Of a stretch of 64,000 nucleotides of DNA, positions 1-16,465 are shown in pieces. The notes below the pieces were generated by a model. That model was not told the DNA's origin, ran no database searches, and saw only the letters and a program-made list of their open reading frames with translations. Position numbers and translations under genes: made by a program. The number at the start of each line of letters is the position of its first letter. Position 1 is the first letter of the stretch. Source of the DNA: Lineus longissimus (taxonomy: Eukaryota; Nemertea; Pilidiophora; Heteronemertea; Lineidae); assembly GCF_910592395.1 (NCBI RefSeq), contig NC_088320.1:2790001-2854000 (forward strand), written 5' to 3'.

Positions 1-631
1 CTAGGTAACCAAGATGACAATGTTCGTATTCCGTCCCGTGCACCTCCTCATCCTGCAACATACTTACTCTCGCTAATAATGATTTTGCAAGTTATCTGAG
101 GTTTTTTGTATATGTCTTTCAAATCTAAGGCCAACGGTTACATTCTGTTTTGGTGAGATCTTTATTGCAGTTGGTGATTTTTTAAAGGCTCACAGCGTCT
201 GCCCGTTTACAGTGGTCGTCGCTTGAATGAAAATTACACACGCCACCGCCGTAACGGTACTCCAGTAAATATATGTGAACGAACGGCGATCCCCTTTAAA
301 CATCCTGGCAGCAGTGGTTTTCAATCTACTCCGCCACTCGATATGACGAAGGAGTATAAAAAGCCTGAATCTCAGGATGCCCTTTAACTAATTCTGATTG
401 GAGAAGTCCCGGTCTGACAGAAATACTTTTCCATCCCAATGTTGCCTCGAGAAATCTTGCTGCTGATACGAATCATCCTCGGAAGTACTCGAACGCCCGA
501 AAAGTTTGGAAATTTGTTTGTTTCGGTGCTTTTCTTCAAGATACAATAGTGATAATGATGATAACGAAAATAATAACATGATTATGAATGAATAGATAAC
601 GAGATAATGAAGAAAAATGCAGAAAAAAAAG
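1..631. other. Non-coding stretch, no supported gene
   Basis: No gene is recognised. On the minus strand a 63-codon open frame (388-579) carries a hydrophobic start made of TCA/TTA-rich simple sequence and a polar tail. Nothing in it matches a family I know, and no splice acceptor with a good pyrimidine tract precedes it. It could be a decayed or terminal exon, but I do not claim it. Confidence 0.4.
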
Positions 632-706
632 TGGCAGATTCAACGGGAGTCGAACCCGTGACCAGCCGAACCACGGTCAAACACTCTAGGCGCTGTAGCG
701 TCAAGG
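622..706 (-). pseudogene. tRNA-like Pol III unit, probably a tRNA-derived pseudogene
   Basis: Read on the minus strand, the segment has a perfect five-pair T arm (ACGGG, loop TTCGACT, CCCGT), which contains a full B-box (GGTTCGACTCC). An A-box-like stretch (AGCGCCTAGAGTG) lies about 30 bases upstream. A run of eight T follows directly, as expected of a Pol III terminator. The 3' side ends in GCCA, but no complementary 5' acceptor strand is visible, and the anticodon arm closes only with an oversized loop. I therefore read it as a tRNA-derived relic or a SINE head rather than a working tRNA. The isotype cannot be assigned. Confidence 0.4.
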
Positions 707-984
707 CTTTCACGTTCACGTCGGGATTTTATACCATACAACTTGTCGCCATATTGAAAACGCGCAGGAATTGTGACTAGGTCGCGCAGGTGACAGAGTG
801 ATTGTCCGAAATAGATCCAAGTAATCTTATATTTCGATAGCTGTACAGATTTTTCTCAATATATCGCATTTATATACCACAGTGATATAAAAGATGATGC
901 TTGCAGTTGATTTTACGTTTGACTGGCCTTTCGAAAAAGTTGTTACAGTCGAGGTCAACAGGGTCAAAAGTATATATATGTGTA

Positions 985-1132
985 TATGTATATATATATA
1001 TTATATAAATTTTAGTTTTACACTATTATGTAAGTGCAAGCTCTAGTGAGCTCACACAACTGTTTGACAGTCCTGGCTCCTCCATCGTGCTGACAACATG
1101 ATGAGAGAGATGAGACAGTCACAGCCATTGGC
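985..1132 (+). repeat. Leader segment duplicated at 5423-5558
   Basis: An AT dinucleotide-rich start runs into a unique-looking stretch containing tgtaagtgcaagctctagtg and then the first unit of the 68-bp array. The same order of sequence, nearly identical, occurs at about 5423-5558, again directly upstream of a 68-bp array. Both leaders read in the same direction. Leader plus array was therefore probably copied as one block. Confidence 0.85.
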
Positions 1133-1936
1133 TGCTCTGCCAAGTTGTCAACATGGTGAGAGAGATGAGGAAGTCACAGCCAGGCCGAATCAGTCCTGGC
1201 TGCTCCACCGCGTTGACAACATGATGCGAGAGATGAGGAAGTCACAACCAGGCCGAACCAGTCCTGGCTGCTCCACCGCGTTGACAACATGATGCGAGTG
1301 ATGAGACAGTCACAGCCAGGCCGCATCAATCTTCGCCGCACTGCCTAGTTGTTAATAAGGCGAGAGAGATGGGACAGTCAGAGCCAGGCCGAATCAGTTC
1401 TGGCTGCTCCACCGTGTTGACAATAATTATGGTGAGAGAGATGAGACAGTCACAGCCAGGCCAAATCAGTCTTGGCTGCTCTGCCAAGTTGTCAACATGG
1501 TGAAAGAGATGAGGCAGTCACAACCAGGCCGAATCAGTCCTGGCTGCTCCACCGTGTTGACAACATGATGAGAGTGATGAGACAGTCACAGCCAGGCCGC
1601 ATCAATCTTCGCCGCACTGCCTAGTTGTTAATATGGTGAGAGAGATGAGAGACAGTCACAGCCAGGCCAAATCAGTCTTGGCTGCTCTGCCAAGTTGTCT
1701 ATATGGTGAGAGAGATGAGACAGTCACAGCCAGGCGGCATCAGTCTTCGCCGCACTGCCTAGTTGTTAATATGGTGAGAGAGATGAGACAGTCACAGCCA
1801 GGCCAAATTAGTCTTGGCTGCTCTGCCAAGTTGTCAACATGGTGAGAGAGATGAGGAAGTCACAGCCAGGCCGAATCAGTCCTGGCTGCTCCACCGTGTT
1901 GACAACATGATGAGAGAGATGAGATAGTCACAGCCA
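1060..1936 (+). repeat. 68-bp minisatellite array A
   Basis: About thirteen degenerate tandem copies of a unit of roughly 68 bases. Each has a gagagatgag core followed by cagtcacagccaggccgaat and a segment like tcctggctgctccaccgtgt. Two alternating variants are visible: one with tgctccaccg and one with gctctgccaagttgtcaaca; a third variant has cttcgccgcactgcctag. Open frames through the array only reflect the lack of stops in the unit and are not genes. Confidence 0.93.
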
Positions 1937-1937
1937 C

Positions 1938-2148
1938 AGTACTTCGATCGTTTCTCCTCCGCACGTGCTAGGACGTGTCTGTCGGAGCTGACAGCTATCT
2001 CGATGATTAGGACCTCCTTTTCCTTCTCATAGAAGACGAGCATGTCGGGGTGCCGGTGTTTTATAGCCGGGCCCGTGGGGACTAGCGAGTCCCAGAGCAA
2101 TCTCAGCTTCTTTCCAGAGTACGAGTGGTCATTGGAACCGGCTTCTCA
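1938..2148 (-). pseudogene. Fragment of a non-LTR retrotransposon C-terminal endonuclease-like domain
   Basis: The minus-strand frame is open from about 2148 to 1938. It reads NDHSYSGKKLRLLWDS near its start, then HRHPDMLVFYEKEKEVLIIE, IAVSSDR and AEEKRSKY. The pattern of PD, a hydrophobic strand, E-V-L-I-I-E-I-A-V and then a K/E-rich helix ending in KY resembles the restriction-like (PD-(D/E)XK) C-terminal endonuclease region of some non-LTR retrotransposons. The frame runs straight into the 68-bp minisatellite at its 3' end and has a stop upstream, so only a fragment survives. The assignment rests on motif memory; a hit to another retroelement class would not surprise me. Confidence 0.5.
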
Positions 2149-2149
2149 A

Positions 2150-3290
2150 GACCACATACCGATGGTATCCATCAATATGTGTCTCCTTGACTGATGTAAA
2201 CAGTACTGGTACCATTATATAGAGGATGTAGGGGCATGCAATGGGAGGATAGGTCATGCCCCAGACATCAACAATCGGTGATCCTCAATATTGGTCACCA
2301 TGGCATGCATGCATGCATATCTTAGAATAAATTAACTATGTTGCATATACATGGCTGTATAGCAAAATAGTCAAAATTAGCAAAGATATGCACATGTCAC
2401 TGTGCTACGAGTATTTGGCCAGCATGCGTTCGTCTATTACGCGATCACGACCACTTCAATACGTTGAGCAGATACACGAAAGTTTGATACCCAACTAATT
2501 TTTGAAAGATCAATATTTTGGTTTTGCTAATGTGCCTTCACTAATATGTTCTTTCGTTTTCATCTCAAGAAATATCAATCTGAAAGTGATCTTGATTTTA
2601 TCGATAGATACCTATTACACCAATTAATATTCTTATGTAAGAGTTTTTTTAATATATTTGTCATAACAATTTTACAATACCCAAAATATGGGTCATACCA
2701 GCAGACCACAGGCCTAGTCTACATATAGGCCCCTGCTATAAATCAGATACTTGGTCGTGGTCAATTGGACAGATTACCACTCGGAAGAGATTGTCCCCAT
2801 GTTTATTAGAAATGTCTTTAGGACCGACTGACTGATGAGATTGCCCATATGATTATTGGAGATGTCTCTTGGACAAATTTCTCTTCGAGTAATTTCTAAT
2901 TGAGGAGCCAGCACAATTAAATACTCCATTGGCATGTGTGATGTTATCATCAGTATCTTTGTCACAATTCTGTATCCACTTTCATCTCGGTTGTGTTGGC
3001 ATTTGTTTCAGGTATCGCACATTCCCAGAAACCCAATGTTCTGTTGATTGTTGTGGATGATTTGAGACCAGCTATTGGCTGCTAGTGCTACGGCTAAAAA
3101 TCAAACGAGGACTGACAACGAATTTGAGGGCTTCTTTCCAAAATTACACTGTAGACAAATTGATCAAGTAAGGTATTTTTATGTAGATATTGACGTCATT
3201 TTGGTGGCACGTTTAAGATGACTGTGGTCCCAAGTAGTACTCAAGTTGTACTTAAAGAGTTGTCAGGTAGATATTGTGTACTGCCAGTCT
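2150..3290. other. Non-coding, simple-sequence patches only
   Basis: I see no gene. There is a short gcatgcat run near 2303-2317 and AT-rich filler. Two weak open frames (2546-2728 plus, 2774-2965 minus) have no recognisable content. Confidence 0.5.
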
Positions 3291-3294
3291 CGTG

Positions 3295-3815
3295 AGATCA
3301 GATAACCAGCTGGCAGAGGTTGGTTGTTCCATTGTCCGTCCTTGTGAGATGATTACCACGGTACAACCAAATCAGTTGTCTTGTACAGCTAAATGACCAT
3401 TTGAAGTTGTGTCAATGACTTCCCAACCTGACCAGATAACCAGCTGGCAGATGTTGGTTGTTCAATTTTCCATCCTTGTGAGATGATTACCACGGTACAA
3501 CCAAATCAGTTGTCTTGTATCACAGTGTAATGTTGTCTTGTACAGCTAAAGGACCCTTTGAAGGTTGTGTCAATGTCTTCCCAACCTGACCAGATATCCA
3601 GCTGGAAGAGGTTGGTTGTTACGTAGGCTGTCCTGTCATCTCCAAAGTTCATTAGCGGTAACCTTAGTGTAATTTTTAGGTTGTGTCAAGGTCTTCCCAA
3701 CCTGACCAGATAACCAGCTGGCAGAGGGTAGTTGTTTCGCGTCAGAGTTTTTATGTTGTGTCAAGGCCTTCACAATCTGAATAGATAAGCAGCTGGCAGA
3801 GGTTGATTGTTTCCA
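3295..3815 (+). repeat. Degenerate tandem repeat of about 75-160 bp
   Basis: The phrase accagctggcagaggttggt and its variants recur at about 3306, 3431, 3599, 3713 and 3790. Two neighbouring units also share ccttgtgagatgattaccac and caaatcagttgtcttgtac, and most share gttgtgtcaatgtcttccca. The spacing is uneven because some units have lost the middle section. It is not coding. Confidence 0.8.
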
Positions 3816-4059
3816 CATCCCACAGACCATGCAGACAGAAAGATATTGGGATTTCACCAATCGCAATTGCCGTTGCCTGTACCATGACAGAAGACGGACA
3901 ATAGTGCGATGGGCTTCATGATTTTGATTGGGTTGGGGAGTTTCTGGGCTGACAAGGGCAGACATACATTGGGTCAGGTCAAGTATTGGGGTTGAGAAAG
4001 TGCTAGGTGTTGGTGTAGGGGGCCTACCCTAAGGATAAAATAATGTGTCTCAATTTCAC

Positions 4060-4180
4060 CATGGCAATCTGACAGCACTTCACCATAGTGAATTGGGACG
4101 GTGAAATATTTTACCATGGTGAGCATGGTAAATTCTACATTCATGGTGAGCATGGTAAACTTTGAATTCACCATGGTGAA
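4060..4180 (+). repeat. Short caccatggtgaa-type palindromic repeats
   Basis: Variants of accatggtga and tggtgagcatggtaaa occur about five times in 120 bases. CCATGG gives each a local dyad. It is a minor repeat and nothing indicates a function. Confidence 0.6.
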
Positions 4181-4199
4181 CGCTGCATTCCAGAGTTCC

Positions 4200-4700
4200 G
4201 GGGAGGTAGCGTTGTCAGTACGTTGGTTTAGGGGCGCAATAACCTAGCTTATAGCGAGCAATTAGTACACTAAGATTTCAGTGATTAACATAATAGTTGC
4301 AAGTATTTGGCATTTTAGACTCATAATTCGTGCTATAATAACTACGTTGTAAACATAATGCTCAAAATTGATTCATGAAAAAGTTGTTAGGGCAATATCA
4401 AGCAAGCAGTAATGGAAAAAAGTGTAATTCCATTAACTGAATATTGTTTTAGACACTATAACATTTTAGGCCTACTTTTCCGTAAACCACGAGAACAATG
4501 TATGTGAAAAAAACAACACATATAAGTGAGGCGCCGAGTATACAGTAATTGTAAGGTAAAGAAAAGCTCGGTCTCTAAAGTCTGGAGGTCCGGAGTCCGT
4601 AACTGTGACGGTCACGAGAGTGATTTGTCCTTACGGATAGATCGAGAGGGCGGTTTGGGGTTCCACCGACGGTGCTCGCATGCATTAGTCGTATCCCCGA
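4200..4700. other. Non-coding spacer
   Basis: No gene or clear repeat is visible. AT content falls toward the start of the palindromic array near 4720. Confidence 0.4.
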
Positions 4701-4719
4701 AACCTTTACAACGCGAACA

Positions 4720-5410
4720 AAGCTCGTGGCATCCATGACGGTATAGGAATTGACGGTGAGGTAACAAAAAAACTCGTGGCATATCGGATGCGCATCCGAT
4801 GACGGTAAAGAAATTGACGGTAAAGGATCTCGTGGCATATCGGATGCGCATCCGAAGACGGTAAGGGAATTGACGGTGAAGGATCTCGTGGCGTATCGGA
4901 TCCGAAGACGGTAAGGGAATTGACGGTGAAGGATCTCGTGGCATATCGGATGCGCATCCGAAGACGGTAAGGGAATTGACGGTAAAGGATCTCGTGGCAT
5001 ATCGGATGCGCATCCGATGACGGTAAAGAAATTGACGGTAAAGGATCTCGTGGCATATCGGATGCGCATCCGAAGACGGTAAGGGAATTGACGGTGAAGG
5101 ATCTCGTGGCATATCGGATGTGCATCCGAAGACGGTAAGGGAATTGACGGTGAAGGATCTCGTGGCATATCAGATGCGCATCCGATGACGGTAAAGAAAT
5201 TGACGGTAAAGGATCTCGTGGCATATCGGATGCGCATCCGAAGACGGTAAGGGAATTGACGGTGAAGGATCTCGTGGCATATCGGATCCGAAGACGGTAA
5301 GGGAATTGACGGTGAAGGATCTCGTGGCATATCGGATGCGCATCCGAAGACGGTAAGGGAATTGACGGTAAAGGATCTCGTGGCATATCGGATGCGCATC
5401 CGATGACGGT
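4720..5410 (+). repeat. 56-bp palindrome-bearing tandem array with higher-order pattern
   Basis: Twelve units start at about 4771, 4828, 4884, 4932, 4989, 5045, 5101, 5157, 5213, 5269, 5317 and 5373. A degenerate unit precedes them near 4719. The full unit is 56 bp and contains the perfect palindrome cggatgcgcatccg. Two units (4884 and 5269) are 48 bp because eight bases of the palindrome are missing, leaving CGGATCCG. A linked variant (gatgacggtaaagaaattg) versus (gaagacggtaagggaattg) marks the units at 4771, 4989 and 5157. The order A-B-short-B, A-B-B, A-B-short-B, A suggests higher-order amplification. The long minus-strand open frames here come from stop-free repeats. Confidence 0.95.
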
Positions 5411-5422
5411 TTTATATACATA

Positions 5423-5558
5423 TATATATATTATATAGATTTTAGTTTTACACTATTATGTAAGTGCAAGCTCTAGTGAGCTCACACAACTGTTTGACAG
5501 TCCTGGCTCCTCCATCGTGCTGACAACATGATGAGAGAGATGAGACAGTCACAGCCAG
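5423..5558 (+). repeat. Second copy of the 985-1132 leader
   Basis: It carries the same sequence order as 985-1132 with only scattered differences. It starts within a few bases of the end of the 56-bp palindromic array and runs into array B. Confidence 0.85.
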
Positions 5559-6307
5559 GCAAAAAAAGTCTTGGCTGCTCTGCCAAGTTGTCAACATGGT
5601 GAGAGAGATGAGGAAGCCACAGCCAGGCCGAATCAGTCCTGGCTGCTCCACCGTGTTGACAACATGATGCGTGTGATGAGACAGTCACAGCCAGGCCGCA
5701 TCAATCTTCGCCGCACTGTAGTTGTTAATAAGGCGAGAGAGACGAGACAGTCAGAGCCAGGCCGAATCAGTTCTGGCTGCTCCACCGTGTTGACAATAAT
5801 TATGGTGAAAGAGATGAGACAGTCAGAGCCAGGCCAAATCAGTCTTGGCTGCTCTGCCAAGTTGTCAACATGGTGAGAGAGATGAGGCAGTCACAGCCAG
5901 GCCGAATCAGTCCTGGCTGTTCCACCGTGTTGACAACATGATGAGAGAGATGAGGAAGTCACAGCCAGGCCGAATCAATCCTGGCTGCTCCACCGTGCTG
6001 ACAACATGATGAGAGAGGTAAGGAAGTCACAGCCAGGCCGAATCAATCCTGGCTGCTCCACCGTACTGACAACATGATGCGAGTGATGAGACAGTCACAG
6101 CCAGGCCACATCAATCTTCGCCGCACTGTCTAGTCGTTAATATGGCGAGAGAGATGAGACAGTCACAGCCAGGCCGAATCGGTTCTGGCTGCTCCACCGT
6201 GTTGACAATAATTATGGTGAGAGAGATGAGACAGTCACAGCCAGGCCAAATCAGTCTTGGCTGCTCTGCCAAGTTGTCAACATGGTGAGAGAGATGAGGA
6301 AGTCACA
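5495..6307 (+). repeat. 68-bp minisatellite array B
   Basis: About twelve copies of the unit found in array A, with the same sub-variants (tgctccaccg, gctctgccaagttg, cttcgccgcactg). It ends at gatgaggaagtcacatgg, where the unrelated 137-bp repeat begins. Confidence 0.93.
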
Positions 6308-6309
6308 TG

Positions 6310-7130
6310 GTATGAAGGGCTGGCTGCTCTCGATGGAGACAGTTTTGACATACAGCCCTTGCTGGCTGTTGTCTGGGACAGTTGGGATATGCTCTGTCAG
6401 TGACATCAAGGCCTGCTGCTCTCTTTGTGGGCTGCAGTTGTGACTAGATGTGCAAGCTGCTCTCATCGAGGACATACTGTTTTGACATGAAGCTCTTGCT
6501 GGCTGTCGTCAGGGACAGTTGTGATATGCTCTGTCAGTGACATCCAGGCCTGCTGCTCTCTTTGTGGGCTGCAGTTGTGACTAGATGTGCAAGCTGCTCT
6601 CATCGAGGACATACTGTTTTGACATGAAGCTCTTGCTGGCTGTCGTCAGGGACAGTTGTGATATGCTCTGTCAGTGACATCAAGGCCTGCTGCTCTCTTT
6701 ATGGGCTGCAGTTGTGACAAGATGGGCTAGCTGCTCTCATCCAGGACATACAGTTTTGACATGAAGCTCTTGCTGGCTGTCGTCAGGGACAGTTGTGATA
6801 TGCTCTGTCAGTGACATCAAGGCCTGCTGCTTTCTTTATGAGCTGCAGTTGTGACTAGATGGGCTAGCTGCTCTCATCGAGGACATACAGTTTTGACATG
6901 AAGCTGTTGCAGGGACAGCTGTGTTGTGCTCTGTCAGTGACATCAATGCTTGGCTGCTCTCATCTGGGACAGTTATGAAATAAATGCCTTGCTGCTATCA
7001 ATGAGGACAGTCTCGACATAAAGCCCTTGCTGCATGTCATCAACAACAGTTGTGATATGCTCTGTCAGCGACATCAAGGCCTACTACTCGCTTTGTGAGC
7101 TGCAGTTGTGAAAAGAAGGACAGGCTGTGT
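6310..7130 (+). repeat. 137-bp tandem repeat array
   Basis: Units begin with ctgctctcatcgaggacata and include gaagctcttgctggctgtcg, gatatgctctgtcagtgaca and gggctgcagttgtgac. Starts are near 6318, 6455, 6592, 6729 and 6867, so the period is about 137. The last units near 6950-7130 are shorter and more diverged. No coding potential was recognised. Confidence 0.9.
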
Positions 7131-8030
7131 GTCACATGAAGGCCTAGCTTAGAGCTCTCATCGCAGAGACTTGTATGAAGGTATAGCTAACTCTAATCAG
7201 GACGTCTTTGGGCATAGTCTGTAAGTGACATGAGGGAGGAGCTTGCTATCATTAAGGACAGCTATGACATGCATAATGGTCTGTGGCGAGACAATCCTAG
7301 CGGTCTCCGAGGATATTGGGTACCATTGAGCCTTTGGTGATACTGAAGATAAGATTGTTATCATTCCGTAAGATGGCAGTGTTGAAGACTTATCACTGCT
7401 AGTGATTCTGTTCCACAACAAAAAAAGCAAGACTAATATCACATATATTTACATTTAATAAAATAAACTATACATGTATACACTACGTTATATACCAGGG
7501 CACCACCGATCACTGTCGCCCCCTATTGCAATAGAGTAGGAGATTTTCTTATGCTACAATCTCCTACTGTTCTCATCATCTCGGAGGAAACTATAGATAC
7601 TATCCAGTAGATACTATCCTGGAATGGATGCAGGAGTCTGTGGAAGAGGTGCACCCAAGAAAAAGATGTTTTTATGGTCAATATCTTAACATGTGTCATC
7701 TGCTCTCGCAAAAGCTGATCAGAATTCAACAGCAGACCAGTTTGGAATGACTCTGACAGGAAAATCGTAAAATCATAAATTGATCCAAGGAATAAAAAAC
7801 ATGTAAACTGTTTGTCAACAATGATAAAATTATCATAAATCTAACATAATGCATTGCTATCATTGCTATATGAAAGGGTTAAGGATAGCAGCTTGAATAC
7901 ATAGCTAATATCTCAGAAGCAATCACATAATCGTTTATGCAACACAACACCAAATGGCACAACTTTACACCTTGGTGTATCAAGGATAATAACATTTTCT
8001 TTACAACCTATGGTAGTTTTCAAGACCATT
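7131..8030. other. Non-coding
   Basis: The end of the decaying 137-bp repeat runs into AT-rich sequence. No gene was recognised on either strand. Confidence 0.4.
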
Positions 8031-8146
8031 GGTGATATGAATAAAGACTAGCAAATGCTTTTATCTAAAACTCCATGTACATTTACACTAGGCCTTTCTG
8101 TACAAAATTGAAGTAAAAGCATTTGCTAGTCTTTATTCATATCACC
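8031..8146. repeat. Perfect 33-bp inverted repeat with 50-base loop
   Basis: Left arm 8031-8063 and right arm 8114-8146 are exact reverse complements over 33 bases (the left arm starts ggtgatatgaataaagac). The loop is 8064-8113. It lies about 840 bases past the stop codon of the uridine phosphorylase gene. It may be a small foldback element or a transcribed hairpin. No flanking direct repeat is obvious. Confidence 0.9.
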
Positions 8147-8985
8147 CATTATCATGGTGCCTATAACAATAATATTACCTAATTAAAATCAGCAAAAGTA
8201 TCCAACATACTCGACGTCGAGAACGTCTGGGATCATCTTGAAGGAAGAATGTTTACAGGGTCCCTGCGGAACATTTTGATTGATGTTTTGTTTCTAGCTT
8301 TTGGTGGGGACAGGAAGACAAGTATAATGAGATCTTTTATATCAGGTGCTCTAAACTGGCACCGTAAGCTTGGCCCATATTGAGAATCGGAAGGCGTTGC
8401 CAGCAACAGAGCAAAACTGCCGAAGACATCATCACAACTATACAAGCACATATCTATGCCTTGCAGTAATAACAGTGCTACTAGGTAGTATTCAAAAACA
8501 ACAAAGAATTACTTTGAAATGTAATTCCAACAAGCTAAGTCCGTCATATTCATTGCTACCAAAACAATTACTAACTGGTGATCAAAGCACAATCACAAAA
8601 CAAAGGCTGGAGATAATCGAATAGACTAGATTTTCATTATAGGGCACCAATTTCAAAAGAGTAATAGTACAATGGATACTTATTATGTTGATTAATATAA
8701 GTTAACATCAACAATTACTGTTGCCTAAGACTTTGATTAAATCATATATTTCATACAAATCTGCAATAATGGTTTCATTCTATATTGTCTGGAATCTCTT
8801 TAAGATGCTGGACCCATGTTACACGATGCCCCATGTTGCGCATGGCAATTCAACCCAAGTTCTTACTTAGATCCAATTTGAACTGAGTGTAAACACACTG
8901 GACCCAGGGCCCATTGTTTTGATCTTCGACAATGTACTCTTTCTGATGTAGTGTGATCAAGCACACAGGTTGTCTATGTTATGTG
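8147..8985. other. Probable 3' flank of the uridine phosphorylase gene
   Basis: No exon is recognised here. Part is presumably the 3' untranslated region and downstream flank of the minus-strand gene that stops at 8989. I could not find a convincing AATAAA hexamer on the minus strand. Confidence 0.35.
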
Positions 8986-8988
8986 TTT

Positions 8989-14641
<5,653 letters not shown>

Positions 14642-15489
14642 CTTACTGGAATGACACAGAATAATAGATAGAATACTAGACTAGATTCAAAATGCTGTTT
14701 GAGAAATAAAAAGAAACAATATCTGGAAGCGAAGCTGGAGAACATGTACCTGTGTTCTCTGTGGCCAAAAACAAAACTTCGATCTAAATAGTTTCAGCAA
14801 AAACTAAATCATTATCACAAGTCCCAATTTAAGTTACACAACAAGTACGATATGTAAGGTCGACCAGGTGGTGGTCATAATATTGCCCCAATAGGACATT
14901 TTGAGACAAAAATTGGCCAAGTTCCAAATTAGAAAATCTCACATGACATACTGTGTGGACAGGTTTAAGCCAGTTCGGGGTGTCCATACTGTTCTTCATG
15001 AGCCTATAATAACACTGTGTATAATTGGAGCCCCTGGCTCAAACCTGCTGACACACTATTTCAGGAGATATCCGAAGTTTACTTAAAAGAGGGGTCTCTC
15101 TCATCTCACAGAACCTCAAAACAAAACAATTCACGCTTGTACGTGGTGGAATATGCTTAGTACTGAATCATACTGGACCAGAGCCTGGTGCCATTATACT
15201 CGGCATATTAGTCCCTCATAAATGGTCAATGTAACCCCTTGCCCCTGCCTATATTCCTCCTTTAACATGTTTAAATGATCATGAGCCTGGAAATCGGAAT
15301 GTTTTCCTCCGATAAAAACACTGTTCACAAAGTAAATATAGGAAAAAAATATCTAACCTTTATGAATATCGATTCTCTGTATACTCCTGGTAATGACTGT
15401 ACTTGGTTTGTAAAAATCGGTGGAAGAAAAAGGGGCTTTCTGACGAAATTAATGACACATTTTTAGACTTCTCAGTCAGATTTATTTAC

Positions 15490-15655
15490 CTTTTCGTCCG
15501 CGTGTCGGCGGGTTGGTATAAAAGATGGAAATGGAAACCGGAAGAAGAGACGATGGATGGATAACCCCGCCTGGTGCGTTTTTGGCGCAATGAAATCAGC
15601 GCCTCTAGGATTGGTCGTCTGCCAGGTGGTAAATTCACTGAGCGGGAGCTTCAAA
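15490..15655 (-). other. Candidate 5' untranslated exon and promoter region of uridine phosphorylase
   Basis: A minus-strand donor (AAAAG then gtaaat) ends a candidate exon at 15490. It could pair with the acceptor tcattccag just before 14645, which sits four bases from the ATG. The GC and CpG content is higher than in the surroundings. On the plus strand ggtataaaag (about 15515) and a good donor (GGGAG then gtaagt, 15716) hint at a divergent transcript. Exon limits and the transcription start are not determinable here. Confidence 0.35.
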
Positions 15656-15949
15656 ATTTCTCCTAAAAAACTAGGATTTTACGTTTCTTTTCGCAAGTAA
15701 AGACTTTTTGTGGGAGGTAAGTTGATAGATAAGATATCATATTCATAGCACAAACATACATAGATTTTGACCCGCTTCTTTCACTTTGATCCAGTATTTC
15801 GATTTCATGATTTTTCTGCAACGCGCAAAAGAAATTTCATTGGCGCCCACATTTGGGCGTTCACCTCGTCCCAAAAAAATGTCGATTGGGAGTTCCAGCA
15901 TCCTAGGCGAGTTGCCTGATTCAGATATTTGTGTTCTATTCGTATTTCT

Positions 15950-16159
15950 ATGTCTGGTGAACTAGATTTTATAAATAATTTGAGCGTTCTTTCGATTGAA
16001 AAACGTGCAAAAATGATTGGCGGGAACGGAACATGGGAACGAAATATCAATGTCTCACCTGCTGACCATGTACTAGGCCTATGTATGCCATGTGCATTGT
16101 GCGCGCATTGGACTGGATGTTGTTCAGAAGAGGGGTTCAAGGGGGACTATTTGCAGTAG
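15950..16159 (+). other. Possible small coding exon or short ORF
   Basis: An in-frame ATG at 15950 opens a frame beginning MSGELDFINNLSVLSIEKRA, with protein-like composition, which runs to a stop at 16157. It lies downstream of the possible divergent promoter. No family is recognised and no splice partner can be proven. It may be chance. Confidence 0.2.
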
Positions 16160-16465
16160 CAGAGGGGCTAATTTGGCACATACAACTACAAGGTTGAGGT
16201 CCTTTGCTTGGGACAGGTTCCAAGGTTGTGCCTGACATCACATGGACATGAAATCTGTAATGTCTCACTCCAGATTGAAAATCTGAGATTGTGGAAGGAC
16301 ATGATGAAACCTTGACAAAGAGGGAGATGTACCACCAAACAAACCAAGAGAAGACAAGCTCTTTGGAAACTTACTGGTATACAAGATGTACACCATTATT
16401 TGTGCAGGGGCACCTAAGATTGCTTTGCTAAAACTCAATAGGAACTGACCCCTGTGGTTGAAATT

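Noticed and set aside
1098-1845. Short ORFs with repeated VREMRQSQPG peptide
   Set aside because: They follow the 68-bp minisatellite and break at each unit variant; no start or splice context.
4575-5399. 274-codon minus-strand open frame and two overlapping long frames, resembling a repeat protein
   Set aside because: They are produced by the stop-free 56/48-bp tandem units; all three frames stay open and the amino-acid repeat changes frame from unit to unit.
4770-5410. CRISPR-like regular array with palindromic repeats
   Set aside because: Units abut without unique spacers, the host is an animal genome, and no cas genes are present.
15805-16140. 111-codon minus-strand ORF upstream of uridine phosphorylase
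   Set aside because: It does not connect in phase to the 14641 exon, and its composition is not protein-like.
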